Shown here in pieces: positions 1 to 10,566 of a stretch of 64,000 nucleotides of DNA; positions within the stretch are counted from its first letter, which is position 1, and each line of letters starts with the position of its first letter. This DNA is from Nipponacmea schrenckii (lineage: Eukaryota > Mollusca > Gastropoda > Lottiidae): assembly GCA_030562195.1 (NCBI GenBank), contig CM060203.1:6958208-7022207 (forward strand), written 5' to 3'. Both the position numbers and the translations under genes were made by a program. A model generated the notes under the pieces. That model ran no database searches and was not told the origin of the DNA. It saw only the letters and a list, made by a program, of their open reading frames with translations.

Positions 1-64
1 GGTAAAAACTGTTCACTGACTGTTCAATACTAGGTAAAAACTGTTCACTGACTGTCCAATATAT
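1..64. repeat. Tandem repeat, two 32-bp units at window edge
   Basis: The unit beginning ggtaaaaactgttcactgac occurs twice in succession (starts 1 and 33) with one or two differences. The array touches the window edge, so more copies may lie to the left. No coding signal is seen. Confidence 0.8.
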
Positions 65-72
65 ATCCCTTA

Positions 73-872
73 AGCTAAGCGTACATCGGCTTTGCGACTG
101 AAAGCCGCTCACATCGATTGCGACTTATCAGTTGCCAACTGACTGCAACTGGTCAGTTTCAGTTTTAAGAGCGCGCACATCGAATCGGCAACTCATGTAA
201 ACAACGAAGAGTTGGTTTGATCATGTGATCGTCAAAATGGCCGCTTCCATGATGCAGGTGCGTGGGTTTCATTATGTCTAATTTGTACAATTTGTCCTAT
301 AGGGCCTATTTATTAAGTGTTGAAGCCGTTTAAGGCACGATAATAACCACCCGGTTTTGATTAATATTTTGAAGGACACATATGCTAACCATTTAAAAAA
401 ATCAGTGGCGTAAGCCAATGTAAAAAAATCGGAACTGTTGTGTAGGCCTATATCTATGAATACATGAGTTCTGTAGGCTACCGATCTACCACGCATAGTT
501 ACTAGTAGATGATACTGACTGGCATATTTCAATATGAAAAAAAAAACCCAAAACACACAATTATTAACACTAGCATCAAACAAGCAAACCCTCTCCCGCC
601 ACATTTCTACTTAACAATCTTCTTCAGCCTCCGACAATTCCACGTTTCCCGTGTCGGTAGCCATCCTTGATAAAGGCGAGTCATATGACGTCTCATGTGA
701 TCGGACGCACTCATTGAACCATTGCGACTGGAGACAACAGTCGTAAGACCGCGCACATCGGCCTAAATTGGCAACTGATCAGTTGCTACCGTATCCTGCC
801 AGTTCCTCCCAGTTGCGAATATACCGCGCGCTGCTAGTTGCAACCAGTCGTAAGGTCGATGTGCGCTAGGCT
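73..872. mobile_element. PIF/Harbinger-like non-autonomous element, 800 bp
   Basis: Imperfect terminal inverted repeats are visible: AGCTAAGCGTACATCGGC at the left end and, on the reverse strand, AGCCTAGCGCACATCGAC at the right end, with 23 of 29 bases matching over the 29-base stretch starting at 72. The direct repeat TTA flanks both ends (70-72 and 873-875), as expected for 3-bp target duplications of the PIF/Harbinger superfamily. Sub-terminal copies of a gcgcacatcg-like motif occur near 110, 170, 750 and 860. No transposase remains, so it is a MITE or internal deletion derivative. The superfamily call rests on TSD and TIR only. Confidence 0.65.
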
Positions 873-876
873 TTAC

Positions 877-1013
877 ATGCATACAGTGTGCAATAAGGGA
901 AATTTTGCCAGTACAGCGGTATTGGTTTACTCTGTTTGCGAGGGATAATTCAACGTGCACAGCCTGTAGCACATCTGGCCTCGGTTTACTGCTTCATCCT
1001 AACGACTAGACGC
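877..1013 (-). mobile_element. SINE remnant, central and 3' body
   Basis: On the minus strand this segment contains gtgctacaggctgtgcacgt, then ggcaaaatttccc and ttgcacactg, in the same order as the copy at 24624-24813. Its 5' part (gtaaaccgagg) matches the body of the full SINE at 51381-51588. The 3' tail is absent: the copy ends two bases from the right target duplication of the Harbinger-like element, so the two insertions may have interrupted one another. Confidence 0.7.
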
Positions 1014-1167
1014 TTTTTTCATGTCCCTCTAAACTTACATCACCGGGAAAAAAATCATGAATCCGAAATTTCATCTCGACCTTTGTTGAAATTTTACCAC
1101 CGCAGTTTCCTTACAGGTAATATCTTCATCAGAGTTATACTCCTTTTATTGTTTCTGTAAATTGCAG

Positions 1168-4100
1168 GCGTGCTACTGTTGGTAGTGATTGCGGTTTTGG
1201 TTTTCTTGTTTATCACAAACCGCCCACCGTTCACTAAACGTCGAAAGGAAAGAGGTTCTGTTTACATTCAAAATGCGTTGGGGAAATCAAAACATACAAA
1301 CATGCCCCAACCATCAACTAGTGCCTATCCTGTAAGTTTCTGTTTTCTTCTAGAAAAATGCTTCACAACATAATAGTATGATCGTTTAAAACTTTAACAT
1401 TTACTGTTCAACCCTTACTATCGATCCGTATCAATCAATGGAATAAGTAGTATTTGATTCTACTTCAATTAAAAATAACGTGCAGATTATATTGATTCAT
1501 TTAACAACTTTATTGTATCTTTCTTAATCTTTAGAATCTAACATGGCTATTCGTTTCACTTTTCATAATTCAAATTGTGCGTATATTATATCTACTTCGA
1601 TTATATAACGTACAGATAATATTGATGCATTATCCATCCTATGAACATTGTCCTATATTTCTTAGTTGAAACTGACTTTGCTTAGACTGTATCCACAATT
1701 GTTTATTGAATTTCAGAACAATGCGTACAGTCCTGCGGAGGATGACGTGTATCTGTATGGAGGCAAGGCATTTGAACAGGGTCTGCCATGGCAGATTCCT
1801 CACCACCAACTTACTCTATTGGGTAATATTACCTCTGGGAAATTTGCCGAGATTTCTAGAGCTAAGCTGAAAACGAGTGGGGATGATGTTGTAGCTAAAA
1901 TGTTGAAAGGTAAGTTTCCATTTTCTAAGTGACACATCTCAATATCAGATTTCGGGGAAGAGAGGGATTGATTCTCCCAGATGTACAGGCCTAGGATGGA
2001 ACAAATACTTTATTAAGGAATGAATATAAAGGGTCTGAAATTATAACAAATAATAACTCACCAAATGGGTGAGAAGTTTAGTATCTGTTATATACAGATT
2101 GTTTTTAATTTGCTATGAACAAGATTGTCATTGACTTTCTTAATTTTGGAATATGCGACTATTATTTTCTGCCTAAAGACGTGGAGGATTTCTATTGAAG
2201 ACTTATCTTATGATGGGCATGAACTTGTGTGCTTCTAATTATTTACCAGCTGATAGAAAGCTCAATTACAGTTTATTCAGTAGAAAAGACCAGCAGCCCA
2301 TATTACAATTTCACAATATGGTATAATTTAGTAAGACAATATATAACAATAAGTTCAATCAATAATAACCATTCTTAATAATAATAAACATATACATGTA
2401 CTATTTATTATACAGACCGTTTCGTTTCCTTAATCTATAGGCCCTGTAAACAAATGAAGCTAAATTCAATGTAGTTTCTATTTACATGAGTCATAAGGGC
2501 TTTCAAAGATAATTTTTTGATTATGATTAAACATAGTAATAGTATTCAACAAGTCATTTCTTAAATCATTTACATAACCTTTCAGATTTTGGGTTATTCT
2601 GCCATCTTCCAGTTTCTAAGTCATGGTTAGCACATTTGAACCGAGTTAATGCTACTATTTTTCAAATTCGATTGATTTTATAAATAAAACAATAATTTTC
2701 AAGTTTTTGGTTAACATAATATTATGTTAATTGACCTTTCTTGGCGACAACAATCTCTTTGTTTGAATTCTGATATAAATGTCGGAACTCTGATAACAAT
2801 TTGCCTATTCCAAATCTATCCATGAACTATGTAACTTAAACCTGAAGCCTACCACTTTCGAATATATTGTCATTTAGTAGATGTTTAAAGTGTGCTAGCC
2901 ATGTGTGTGCTGTGATTTTCGGTTTCACTGAACCTCGCCTCATAAATGATTTTTCACATTCTTCAAAAGCTCGTCAATATTAGTTGATTTTCATATTTGC
3001 ATATAGTATTGCCTTTATCATATCTTTTTTTTATTAATGTCATATTGGATTTTAAATTTAGACTTAGCTTTTTTGTACGGTTACAAATTTACTGTTGGTT
3101 ATTCTAAAAACATCATCGAAATTGCTGCAGTTTGAAAAATATCATTTACTTCGGTTAACTTTAAGCGTAACTATAGTAGGTTTTAGACCTATGCAGTCGA
3201 TTCCCTCAAATCTTCAGGCGAGCTTTAGAGCCAGAAAACGTATTCTATGACAAACAACTTTGAAATATTTAGTTTGGTTCAATACTTTCAGATAAATTCA
3301 CTGCGGATGACGAAATGTTGATGCGAGCCAAAATCAACTACTATGCATCAGTGGTCGGAAGCCACCCTAATGTCTTACAATTCGTTGGTGCTGTCATCGA
3401 TAACAGTGCTTGTAAGTTTTGTATCATTTTTCATCATCTCGATACTCAATCTTTTACTTATTCTGTACAATAGTGCAGTGATTATTAACTTTTTATGATT
3501 TTCTCTTTGTAATTTGGAATTTAACTTATTTACGTGACAAATTCCTTCTTGTGATTAATGGTTTGCTGATTTCAGTGGGACCTGTCATGATCCTAGAATA
3601 TTGTGAATCGGGACAACTAGACAAATGGCTGATATCCCAGAGAGGCGACATGAACTCTGATACCAACGAACATTTACAGAGAATAGGTTTTGGTGTCTGT
3701 AAAGGAATGGCTTACCTAGCGTCTAAAAAGGTTTGGGCTCTTTCTTTTATCAAATATCACAATAAAATATGCTCAGTTAGGATAAGGTCGATTTAGAAAG
3801 GGTGGAAACAGTCGACTGTAAGAGGGAAGAACAACGTTGACGGAGCAAGAGGTGAACACAGACGGAGATATATTACAAAGGAACCAAAAATGATTCTGGA
3901 CTTATTTCCGTCTACCAGCGTGCTCTTGGTCCAACGTACCTCTTAACAATGATTATAGTATAGTTAATAACTTTGATTCATTAACATTCTATCTAATGGT
4001 TGGCCAAACCTACTGGCAATCAATTCATTAAGATATTGTGTTGGAACTTGTCTACTTGTGAAAGAAGTGAAAATCTTAAGGATTCTTACTAGTCCTTGAC

Positions 4101-6285
4101 CATACAACATTGTAGGAATAGAGAGTAGGAGGATGCTCCTGAATGAAATCAATTATTTGATCTTTATTTCTAGATTGTCCACAAGAAGCTGGCAGCTAGA
4201 AATGTGTTACTTACGTTTACCAGAGAACCCAAAATAACTGGTTTTGGGCCAACCAAAGCTTCCGAAGATGAAGATGCTAAGGTAAAAAAATATGCTCTTA
4301 TTCATCAAAAGATTAAATTTATAATTCCTTGTCAAACAACCACATTTTGTTTAACAGGTTACAAGTGTGGGATATTCAATAGATTCAATTACATAGACAA
4401 TAATACTAGTAGTCTGATTCCTCTTTATCATTATTCAGAGTTATTACCCTTGAGTATAAGAAAACTTTGACAACGTAGTAATCAAGATATCGTAAATATC
4501 GAACAACAAGAAGATCTTACATTTAAAGAATTGCTTTTGATGGACAGGTATTATGATTGTTTTTCAGGAAAGAATTCCGATTAAATGGACTGCTCCGGAA
4601 TGCATGACGTCGCTAAAAAATGCCAATCAAAGGAGTGACGTTTGGTCGTTTGGAATTGTTTTGTGGGAAATTTTCAGTTTAGGTAAGATCAATTCATTTT
4701 ATTCACTCCACTGATTTCAAACGTTACGTTTTATTTATTCATTGTGTAACAATTCATTTATTCATTGTATAACAATTCTTTTATCCATTATGTAACAATT
4801 CATTTATCCATTGTGTAACTACCTGTATTCATTTTGTAACAAATCATTTATTCATTGTGTAACAATTCATTTATCTATTGTGTAACAATTCATTTATCCA
4901 TTGTGTAACTACCGGTAATCATTTTGTAACAATTTATTTATTCATTGTATAACAATTCTTTTATCCATTGTGTAACAATTCATTTATCCATTGTGTAACT
5001 ACCGGTATTCATTTATTCATTTTGCAACAATTCATTTATTCATTGTGTAACAATTCATTTATTCATTGTGTAACAATTATTTTATCCATTTTTAAAATTC
5101 ATTTTTTGTAACAATTCATTTATCCATGGTGTAACAATTCATGTATTCATTGTTTAACTATTCATTTATTCATTGTTTAACAATTCATTTATTTATTGTA
5201 TAACAATTCATTTATTCATTGTGTAACAATTCATTTATTCATTGTGTAACAATTCATTTATCCATTGTGTAACAATTCATTTATCCATGGTGTAACAATT
5301 CATGTATTCATTGTTTAACTATTCATTTATTCATTGTTTAACAATTCATTTAGTCATTGTTTAACAATTCATTTATCTATTGTGTAACAAATCATTTATT
5401 CATTGTGTTACAATTCATTTATTTATTGTATAACAATTCATTTATTTATTGTGTAACAATTCATTTATCTATTGTGTAACAATTCATTTATTCATTGTGT
5501 ACCAATTCGTTTATTCATTTTGTAACAATTCGTTTATTTGTTTATTCACTGTGTAACAATTCGTTTATTCATTGTGTAACAATTCGTTTATTCATTGTGT
5601 AACAATTCGTTTATTCATTGTGTAACAATTCGTTATTCGTTTATTCACTGTGTAACAATTCGTTTAGTCATTTATTCTTCAATTAGTAATAGTAATTCAA
5701 TAGACAGTTATAGTTTAGGGGGACTTAAAACTTCATCTACTTCATAATTCTCGTAAATGATAGCAATTACAAGGAAATAAAATGAAATGAATGGAGTTTT
5801 ACGTCCTACTCTTCAGCAATTACAAGGAAGGCCCCTACTAAATGTGTCTATTCTTTCAGGAGAAGTACCCTATAGTGACATGAGGAGTCGAGATGTGGAA
5901 AATAGAATCAAGGAGGGCTATCGTATGGACAAACCAGAAATGTGTAACAGTTTGTAAGTATTTTGTCTATAACTCCAGGGGTGTTTTAAGGAAATTCGAA
6001 AATTAAATAAGAACTTTTCCAAATCAATGTCAACCAAGTTAAAGTTTTAAGTTTAAATATTTTTAATTAAAAAAAAGGTAAATAATAGCCTTAATTTTTC
6101 ATTGCCTTTCAAAAATAATCTTTGAAACTTTGTGATTGTACTTTTTCTATTTTAGTTACTATAATATCATGACAAACTGTTGGCAGGAAAACCCAAAAAG
6201 GCGAGAATCGTTCAAAAAGATTCAAGAGAAAATAGCAGCAACTTTTGTGGACAAATCGGGCGACGGATTGTATTATTATAGTTAA
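1168..6285 (+). CDS. Receptor tyrosine kinase-like pseudokinase (3' exons)
   Basis: Eight exons join in one frame: 1168-1331, 1717-1909, 3292-3411, 3576-3730, 4174-4281, 4568-4682, 5860-5953 and 6156-6285 (stop TAA 6283-6285). They give 358 residues with the N-terminal part missing. Residues 1-18 are a hydrophobic membrane span followed by a basic stop-transfer stretch (TKRRKER). A juxtamembrane region with several Tyr residues leads to a tyrosine-kinase fold starting near residue 84. The beta-3 lysine is kept (VVAKMLK, K115). The catalytic loop is [10 protein letters not shown] (213-220), so the HRD Asp is Lys. DFG is GFG (233-235). The glycine loop is [11 protein letters not shown] (255-257), [16 protein letters not shown] and CWQENPKRR are typical of receptor tyrosine kinases. 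Predicted role is a membrane signalling scaffold without normal phosphotransfer. The ectodomain exons must lie left of the window. The kinase-like identity is firm; the subfamily is not recognised. Confidence 0.9.
1910..3291 (+). other. Intron of the pseudokinase gene
   Basis: This 1.4-kb intron has GT-AG ends (gtaagt at 1910, ttcag ending 3291). It is AT-rich with no recognisable exon, repeat family or RNA gene. The intron before it (1332-1716) is likewise featureless. Confidence 0.8.
4733..5675. repeat. Minisatellite, about 23-bp unit, in pseudokinase intron
   Basis: About 40 imperfect copies of a unit like ttcatttattcattgtgtaa fill most of the intron between the exons at 4568-4682 and 5860-5953. 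Variants alternate tattca, tatcca and tcgttt, and several copies have lost or gained a few bases. The array is non-coding in all frames. Confidence 0.95.
5762..5829 (-). mobile_element. Extremely 5'-truncated SINE with 15-bp target duplication
   Basis: The direct repeat AGCAATTACAAGGAA is present at 5762-5776 and 5815-5829. Between them are 38 bp whose reverse strand reads gaagagtaggacgtaaaact followed by ccattcatttcatttt. This matches the 3' end of the SINE at 24624-24813. It is a retroposition event that copied only the tail. It sits 30 bp upstream of the acceptor of the exon at 5860. Confidence 0.85.
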
Positions 6286-8454
6286 ATCTTGGTTCGACAT
6301 CTGGTCCTGTCAGTTCGCCCGGGACAGTCCTGAATATTTTTAAACTTATTTTTTATCTTTTTTTATTAACTTTTTTATGTGTATAATATATATTATTAAG
6401 AATATGTTTCCAAATATATGTTACCAGCTGAAGGATTTCAGCTACCTTTAACAATTGTCTAAATGAATACTATCGGTTTCGTGTTCATCTACAATTCCAT
6501 AAACAATTCTCCAGTATTAAACCATGGAGGCTACTATATGGAGGTGTCATGGTGGGAAGCCTCTCATAAAGCGTGTGTTCTGGTTCTATTGAAACGATTC
6601 TGCGCATGTTTTAAGTATAAAAATCATCTTTGTAAATTTATTAAGAATAAAGTAGGGTAAGATTGACCCCCCCCCCTCCTCCACGTGTGCCCACTTTTTC
6701 TATCGCTGGTACTAATTAAGGGGGCAACACTAACCTTTAACAGCTCACCGTACGATCACAAGATTAACGCCAATGTTAACAACATGACGAAAATGACCTT
6801 GTGGATTGTTTTTGTTTTTTTCTTGTCCTAATGAATTGTTTTGTATTTTGTACAAATTTGTGTTGTTATAAATTTTACATTTTTAATTCTCTTAGTTGTT
6901 TTAGATGCATTGACGCATAGACACCAATATAATTCAAATTACATTACGTCTATAAAATTCCGTTTTTTCTTTTTTTTTTTTTTTTGTCTTAGTCTAATAT
7001 TCATCGTCTCCAATTTTTGTCATCTCATTCACAAATAGGAAGAAAAATATCTGAAAACAGATTAGATAACATTACCGTTATTTGGTTTTAAATTACTGTT
7101 CACTAACTCTCCATTATTTTATTTAAAAAAAGAGTGTGTGACACACCAGATACATTTTGTCAATTCAAATTCGACGAAATAGTACTGAGAGTCTTAGATT
7201 GTTCTTGGATTGGGAGAGAGGTGTGTTTATCTTATAAATAAAATCATAATTTTTTTTTTATCTTTTCATGAACTTGGGAACACACATGGATAAATGACAT
7301 GCAACTGACAAATGTATTGTCAATGTTTCGAATTGACTTGAAATTCCAGTGCTGAGCCTACTGTGGACAGAGATTAGTTTAATTAACAGAATTAAAATAC
7401 ACTGCTGGTATATTATTACTGCATGTATAACTAACTATAATCTGAACAGGTTTGACGACAAAAACCTTGATAACGTTCACAACAGAATATTTTCTTCTGA
7501 TTTCTAGTTGTAGTTTTAATATTTAAGTGCTTGTAGTCTAGAATAGATGTACATAGCGACAGTCAAAATTTTTACTGCATTCAATGCTTTTTTATTGCTT
7601 GAAGACTCAAAACTCAGTTGTCAGCCTAGATAGGTGCGCTCCATGCACACCGCAGTACCAGAGTAGATCTAACAGAAACTGTCCCAGCTTTTATGTCAAA
7701 TTTGTTTTGAATTTATTATTTTTTTTCTTGAAATAAAATCTATCCGAAATTATCTTGCTGTGTTCTCAAACCAAAGATATATATATATATGTATGTATAT
7801 CAAATTTCTGTCCCTTTCAATTAGATCACTAACAAAATGTGACAAATTATAGCAATATGCAATTCATATATTATGGGTGCAGACGTACAAAGAGGAATAA
7901 GAAAAAATACTTACAAATGTACAGATGTATTCAGCATACAATGAAATATGTGGAAATAATTCGACTTGATGTAAAAATTGTGTATTACATGTTCTCATAT
8001 ATAGGCCAGTTGGCTTTAGAATAATGACTGACAATGAAATTGGATTTCATACTACACACGGACATCGTACATATTTATTACATACATAGATAAGTACAAC
8101 CAAACTACAAATGCCAAATCATATCAACAAACAAACCAAAAATTCACGTATATCAAATACCAAGTGTGTCGACTGAACTGACCAATTTATCCCAAACAAT
8201 TCACAAACTCATGTAAACACGTGACTTGAACCACAACTCATCATTATGAGAAATTGATTTCACTGTATTGAAACCGATTAAAATCACATATCCACATTTA
8301 ATATACCATGCGACAAAATTGTAATATAGAAATATTTTGTTTTCGCCTATAAAAGTCAACTTTCATACTTAGTAGGTTACCAACATAATTTATTTTATAT
8401 CGTGAGAAAATGTCTCATGCAATATGTAAGAGAGACAAAAGATTCTTTAAGGGA
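6286..8454 (+). other. Pseudokinase 3' UTR and intergenic DNA
   Basis: No gene is seen. Candidate polyadenylation signals AATAAA lie at 6646-6651, 7237-7242 and 7732-7737. Low-complexity tracts include poly-C at 6668-6677, a T-rich tract near 6968-6985 and a short TA repeat near 7780. The end of the transcript cannot be fixed without RNA data. Confidence 0.6.
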
Positions 8455-8738
8455 ACTAAGGTAGGTAGGTAAATGGCGAGTTAACGTTCGCTTCCAGCAA
8501 TTGCTGATATCGCAAACTAGGTAGTTGCACTTTGGTGGTCGTTGGTAGTGGATTTAGAATCAATAGGATGATTTAGAAAACTGTTGGTTTGGTGGTGGTT
8601 TGAGAAATCGTACGATCTGGTCGGAACGAATGTCATGGCGGTGAAACTCGGCCCTGGATGGTGTGGCGTGAGTGATTCAGTCTTCTACATTCCTCCAAAA
8701 CTCGTTATGATCATGGTGGTTGTTGTTGGTGGTTGTTG

Positions 8739-8769
8739 GTTTGGTTTGGTTTGGTTTGGTTTGGTTTGA
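8739..8769. repeat. TTTGG pentamer microsatellite
   Basis: About six tandem TTTGG units lie in the 3' UTR of the LINE, preceded by a GTT/GGT-rich stretch. Confidence 0.9.
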
Positions 8770-8968
8770 TTATCTGTCTGTGCTTGGAAGAGTTGAAGAC
8801 CTAAAAGAAAGAAGAAAAGGAGACGTGAGAAAGGAGAGAAGAAGAGAAGAAAGCTTTCACAAAACAAAACAAAAAAAAAAACAAAAAAAAAAATTGGATG
8901 TTCTCTTTTGTTTCTGATATGAAACTTGTTTTGAAAATTGATTATATAGATTTTAAAAGAAACTTAGG

Positions 8969-10564
8969 TTATCTGTTTAAAACAGATGTGGTAATAAATT
9001 GGTAGATGAGTTCCATTATTTTGTACCAGTGGTCCGTGGGTGGAGCCAAAATATTCTGTATGGTGATTGGTATGCCGTTGGTTTCCAGGTAGTCCGTCAA
9101 TGTCTTACGAGATGATTTTAATTCGGTGCATTGAATGAGAAGATGCGTCCTGGTGGCAACGTGTCCGCATCGGCATTTAATGGCATTGAACTGATGGTCT
9201 CGCATGACATGGTTGGTGCGTAGTCTGGTTACCAGTTTGCAGATGGCTACAGATGGATGGTTAATTTTGGTTTGGTTTGGTATCTTCGGATCAATCTGGT
9301 ATCTATCGGTGTTGAGGTTCCTTAGCATGTCGTCCCATTTCTGGTTGATCTTAGAGGACACGTGACTGCAAAATTCTTCATACGAGAATTTTACAGGCTC
9401 GATATTCTCCAGACCCAAACTGTCCTTGGCAACACGGTCAGCTTGTTCGTTTCCCGGGATGAAGACGTGCGACGGGATCCATGATAGTTCGATCTGGTGG
9501 TTGTTTTTGGTTTGGTAGTTGTGAATCATACTTCGGATGTTCGTCAAAACTTCTGACCTACAATTAGAAAAATTGTTAGAAATAGACTGAAGGCTACTTA
9601 GTGAGTCAGACAGGATTACGGCAGGTTCCGTATAGTTAAGGGATAGCCATGCTATGGCGTCCCTGATAGCTAGTAGTTCTGCAGTGAACACTGAGCAGTG
9701 TGGGGGTATCCGTTTGGCAAGTCTGATGCCTTTCTCCGGAATACACAAACCGTAACCAGTAGCTGTGCTACTCTTGGAGCCATCAGTATAGATCTTCAAA
9801 TGGTCGGCGAACTTGGAGTCGATGAGGTCAAGAGCTTGCGCTCTTGCTGCCACTGGGTTCACATGCTTGTTGGTGGACTGGGTCAGCTCGGTGTTGACTA
9901 TCGGGTTGGTAAGCTTCCAAAAAGGAGTATCTGATAGGTGTCGTTGGCTGATGCTAACTTGATCGAGTTGGTGCTCTCTCAAGAGATCAGTAGTTGCTTG
10001 ACCATAGGAGATACTCCGATTTATCTGGTTCTTTCCGACACGAGTGAATCTTCTGATGCTGGAATACGTTGGACAGCTTTCGGACAAATACTGAAGTTTC
10101 CCCCAGAATTTGAGAGAGAGTTCCTCCCTCCGAAGGGGTTTCTCTCCCACCTCCTGAAGTAATGCCTCATTCTTTGTGCCGATTGCTGCCCTAGTGGCAA
10201 TACGTATAGCTTTCATCTGTAGAATGTCCAGTTTCTTCAGTGTAGTATTACAGGCTGTACCATAGACGATGCAACCATAATCTATAACTGAGCGAATCAG
10301 TGACCTGTACATCATCATTAAGGCTTCTCTGTCTGCTCCCCATGTTGTACCTGAAACATAACGCATAACATTTAAGATTTTTGTTGTACGATTACAGATA
10401 TAGTCGATGTGGCTATTCCAACTAAGCTTATGGTCAAAGTACATGCCAAGGAACTTTACTGTTTTCTCTTGCCTAATTTGCACACCATTCAATCTTAGGT
10501 CAATACCGTTGTGATCCGTGCGCCTGCTGCAGAGCAGCATCATGATAAACTCCACCTCTGCCAA
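8969..10564 (-). CDS. LINE pol fragment: RT C-terminus, RNase H, Zn motif
   Basis: The open frame is 531 codons with no internal stop. Residues 1-170 match the end of a non-LTR reverse transcriptase (FLGMYFDHKLSWNSHIDYI near 38-56). Residues about 255-380 form an RNase H domain with all four acidic residues visible: D261 in YTDGS, E296 in TAELLAI, D320 in LSDSLSS and D376 in GNEQAD, with WIPSH just before. Residues about 471-486 hold a Cys/His cluster (CRCG...H...C). The conserved Gly after SHV is Phe here. There is no genuine start: a stop lies directly upstream and the protein is the C-terminal part of a truncated polyprotein. The open frame suggests a recent insertion. It is unlikely to be a host gene. 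Confidence 0.85.
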   Translation of the reverse strand: MAEVEFIMMLLCSRRTDHNGIDLRLNGVQIRQEKTVKFLGMYFDHKLSWNSHIDYICNRTTKILNVMRYVSGTTWGADREALMMMYRSLIRSVIDYGCIVYGTACNTTLKKLDILQMKAIRIATRAAIGTKNEALLQEVGEKPLRREELSLKFWGKLQYLSESCPTYSSIRRFTRVGKNQINRSISYGQATTDLLREHQLDQVSISQRHLSDTPFWKLTNPIVNTELTQSTNKHVNPVAARAQALDLIDSKFADHLKIYTDGSKSSTATGYGLCIPEKGIRLAKRIPPHCSVFTAELLAIRDAIAWLSLNYTEPAVILSDSLSSLQSISNNFSNCRSEVLTNIRSMIHNYQTKNNHQIELSWIPSHVFIPGNEQADRVAKDSLGLENIEPVKFSYEEFCSHVSSKINQKWDDMLRNLNTDRYQIDPKIPNQTKINHPSVAICKLVTRLRTNHVMRDHQFNAIKCRCGHVATRTHLLIQCTELKSSRKTLTDYLETNGIPITIQNILAPPTDHWYKIMELIYQFITTSVLNR

Positions 10565-10566
10565 CT

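Larger units (their letters stand above)
8455..10566 (-). mobile_element. 5'-truncated LINE with RNase H (I/Nimb-type)
   Basis: The element reads on the minus strand. It begins abruptly inside the reverse transcriptase region near 10566, carries an open 531-codon stretch to 8969, and then has a 3' UTR with a pyrimidine-rich tract, a TTTGG pentamer array (8739-8769 on the plus strand) and a short TACC-type terminal repeat near 8455-8470. The 5' truncation and simple-repeat tail are typical of target-primed reverse transcription. A related 3' UTR segment occurs at about 37390-37590. I/Nimb placement is inferred from RNase H after RT plus the C-terminal zinc motif. No target duplication was found. 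Confidence 0.8.

Noticed and set aside
237..257. Possible first exon of the pseudokinase gene (ATG plus donor-like gtgcgt)
   Set aside because: It ends in phase 0 whereas the exon at 1168 needs one incoming base; direct joining gives a stop within six codons.
278..604. 108-residue minus-strand open frame
   Set aside because: It lies inside the Harbinger-like element, has odd composition and matches no family.
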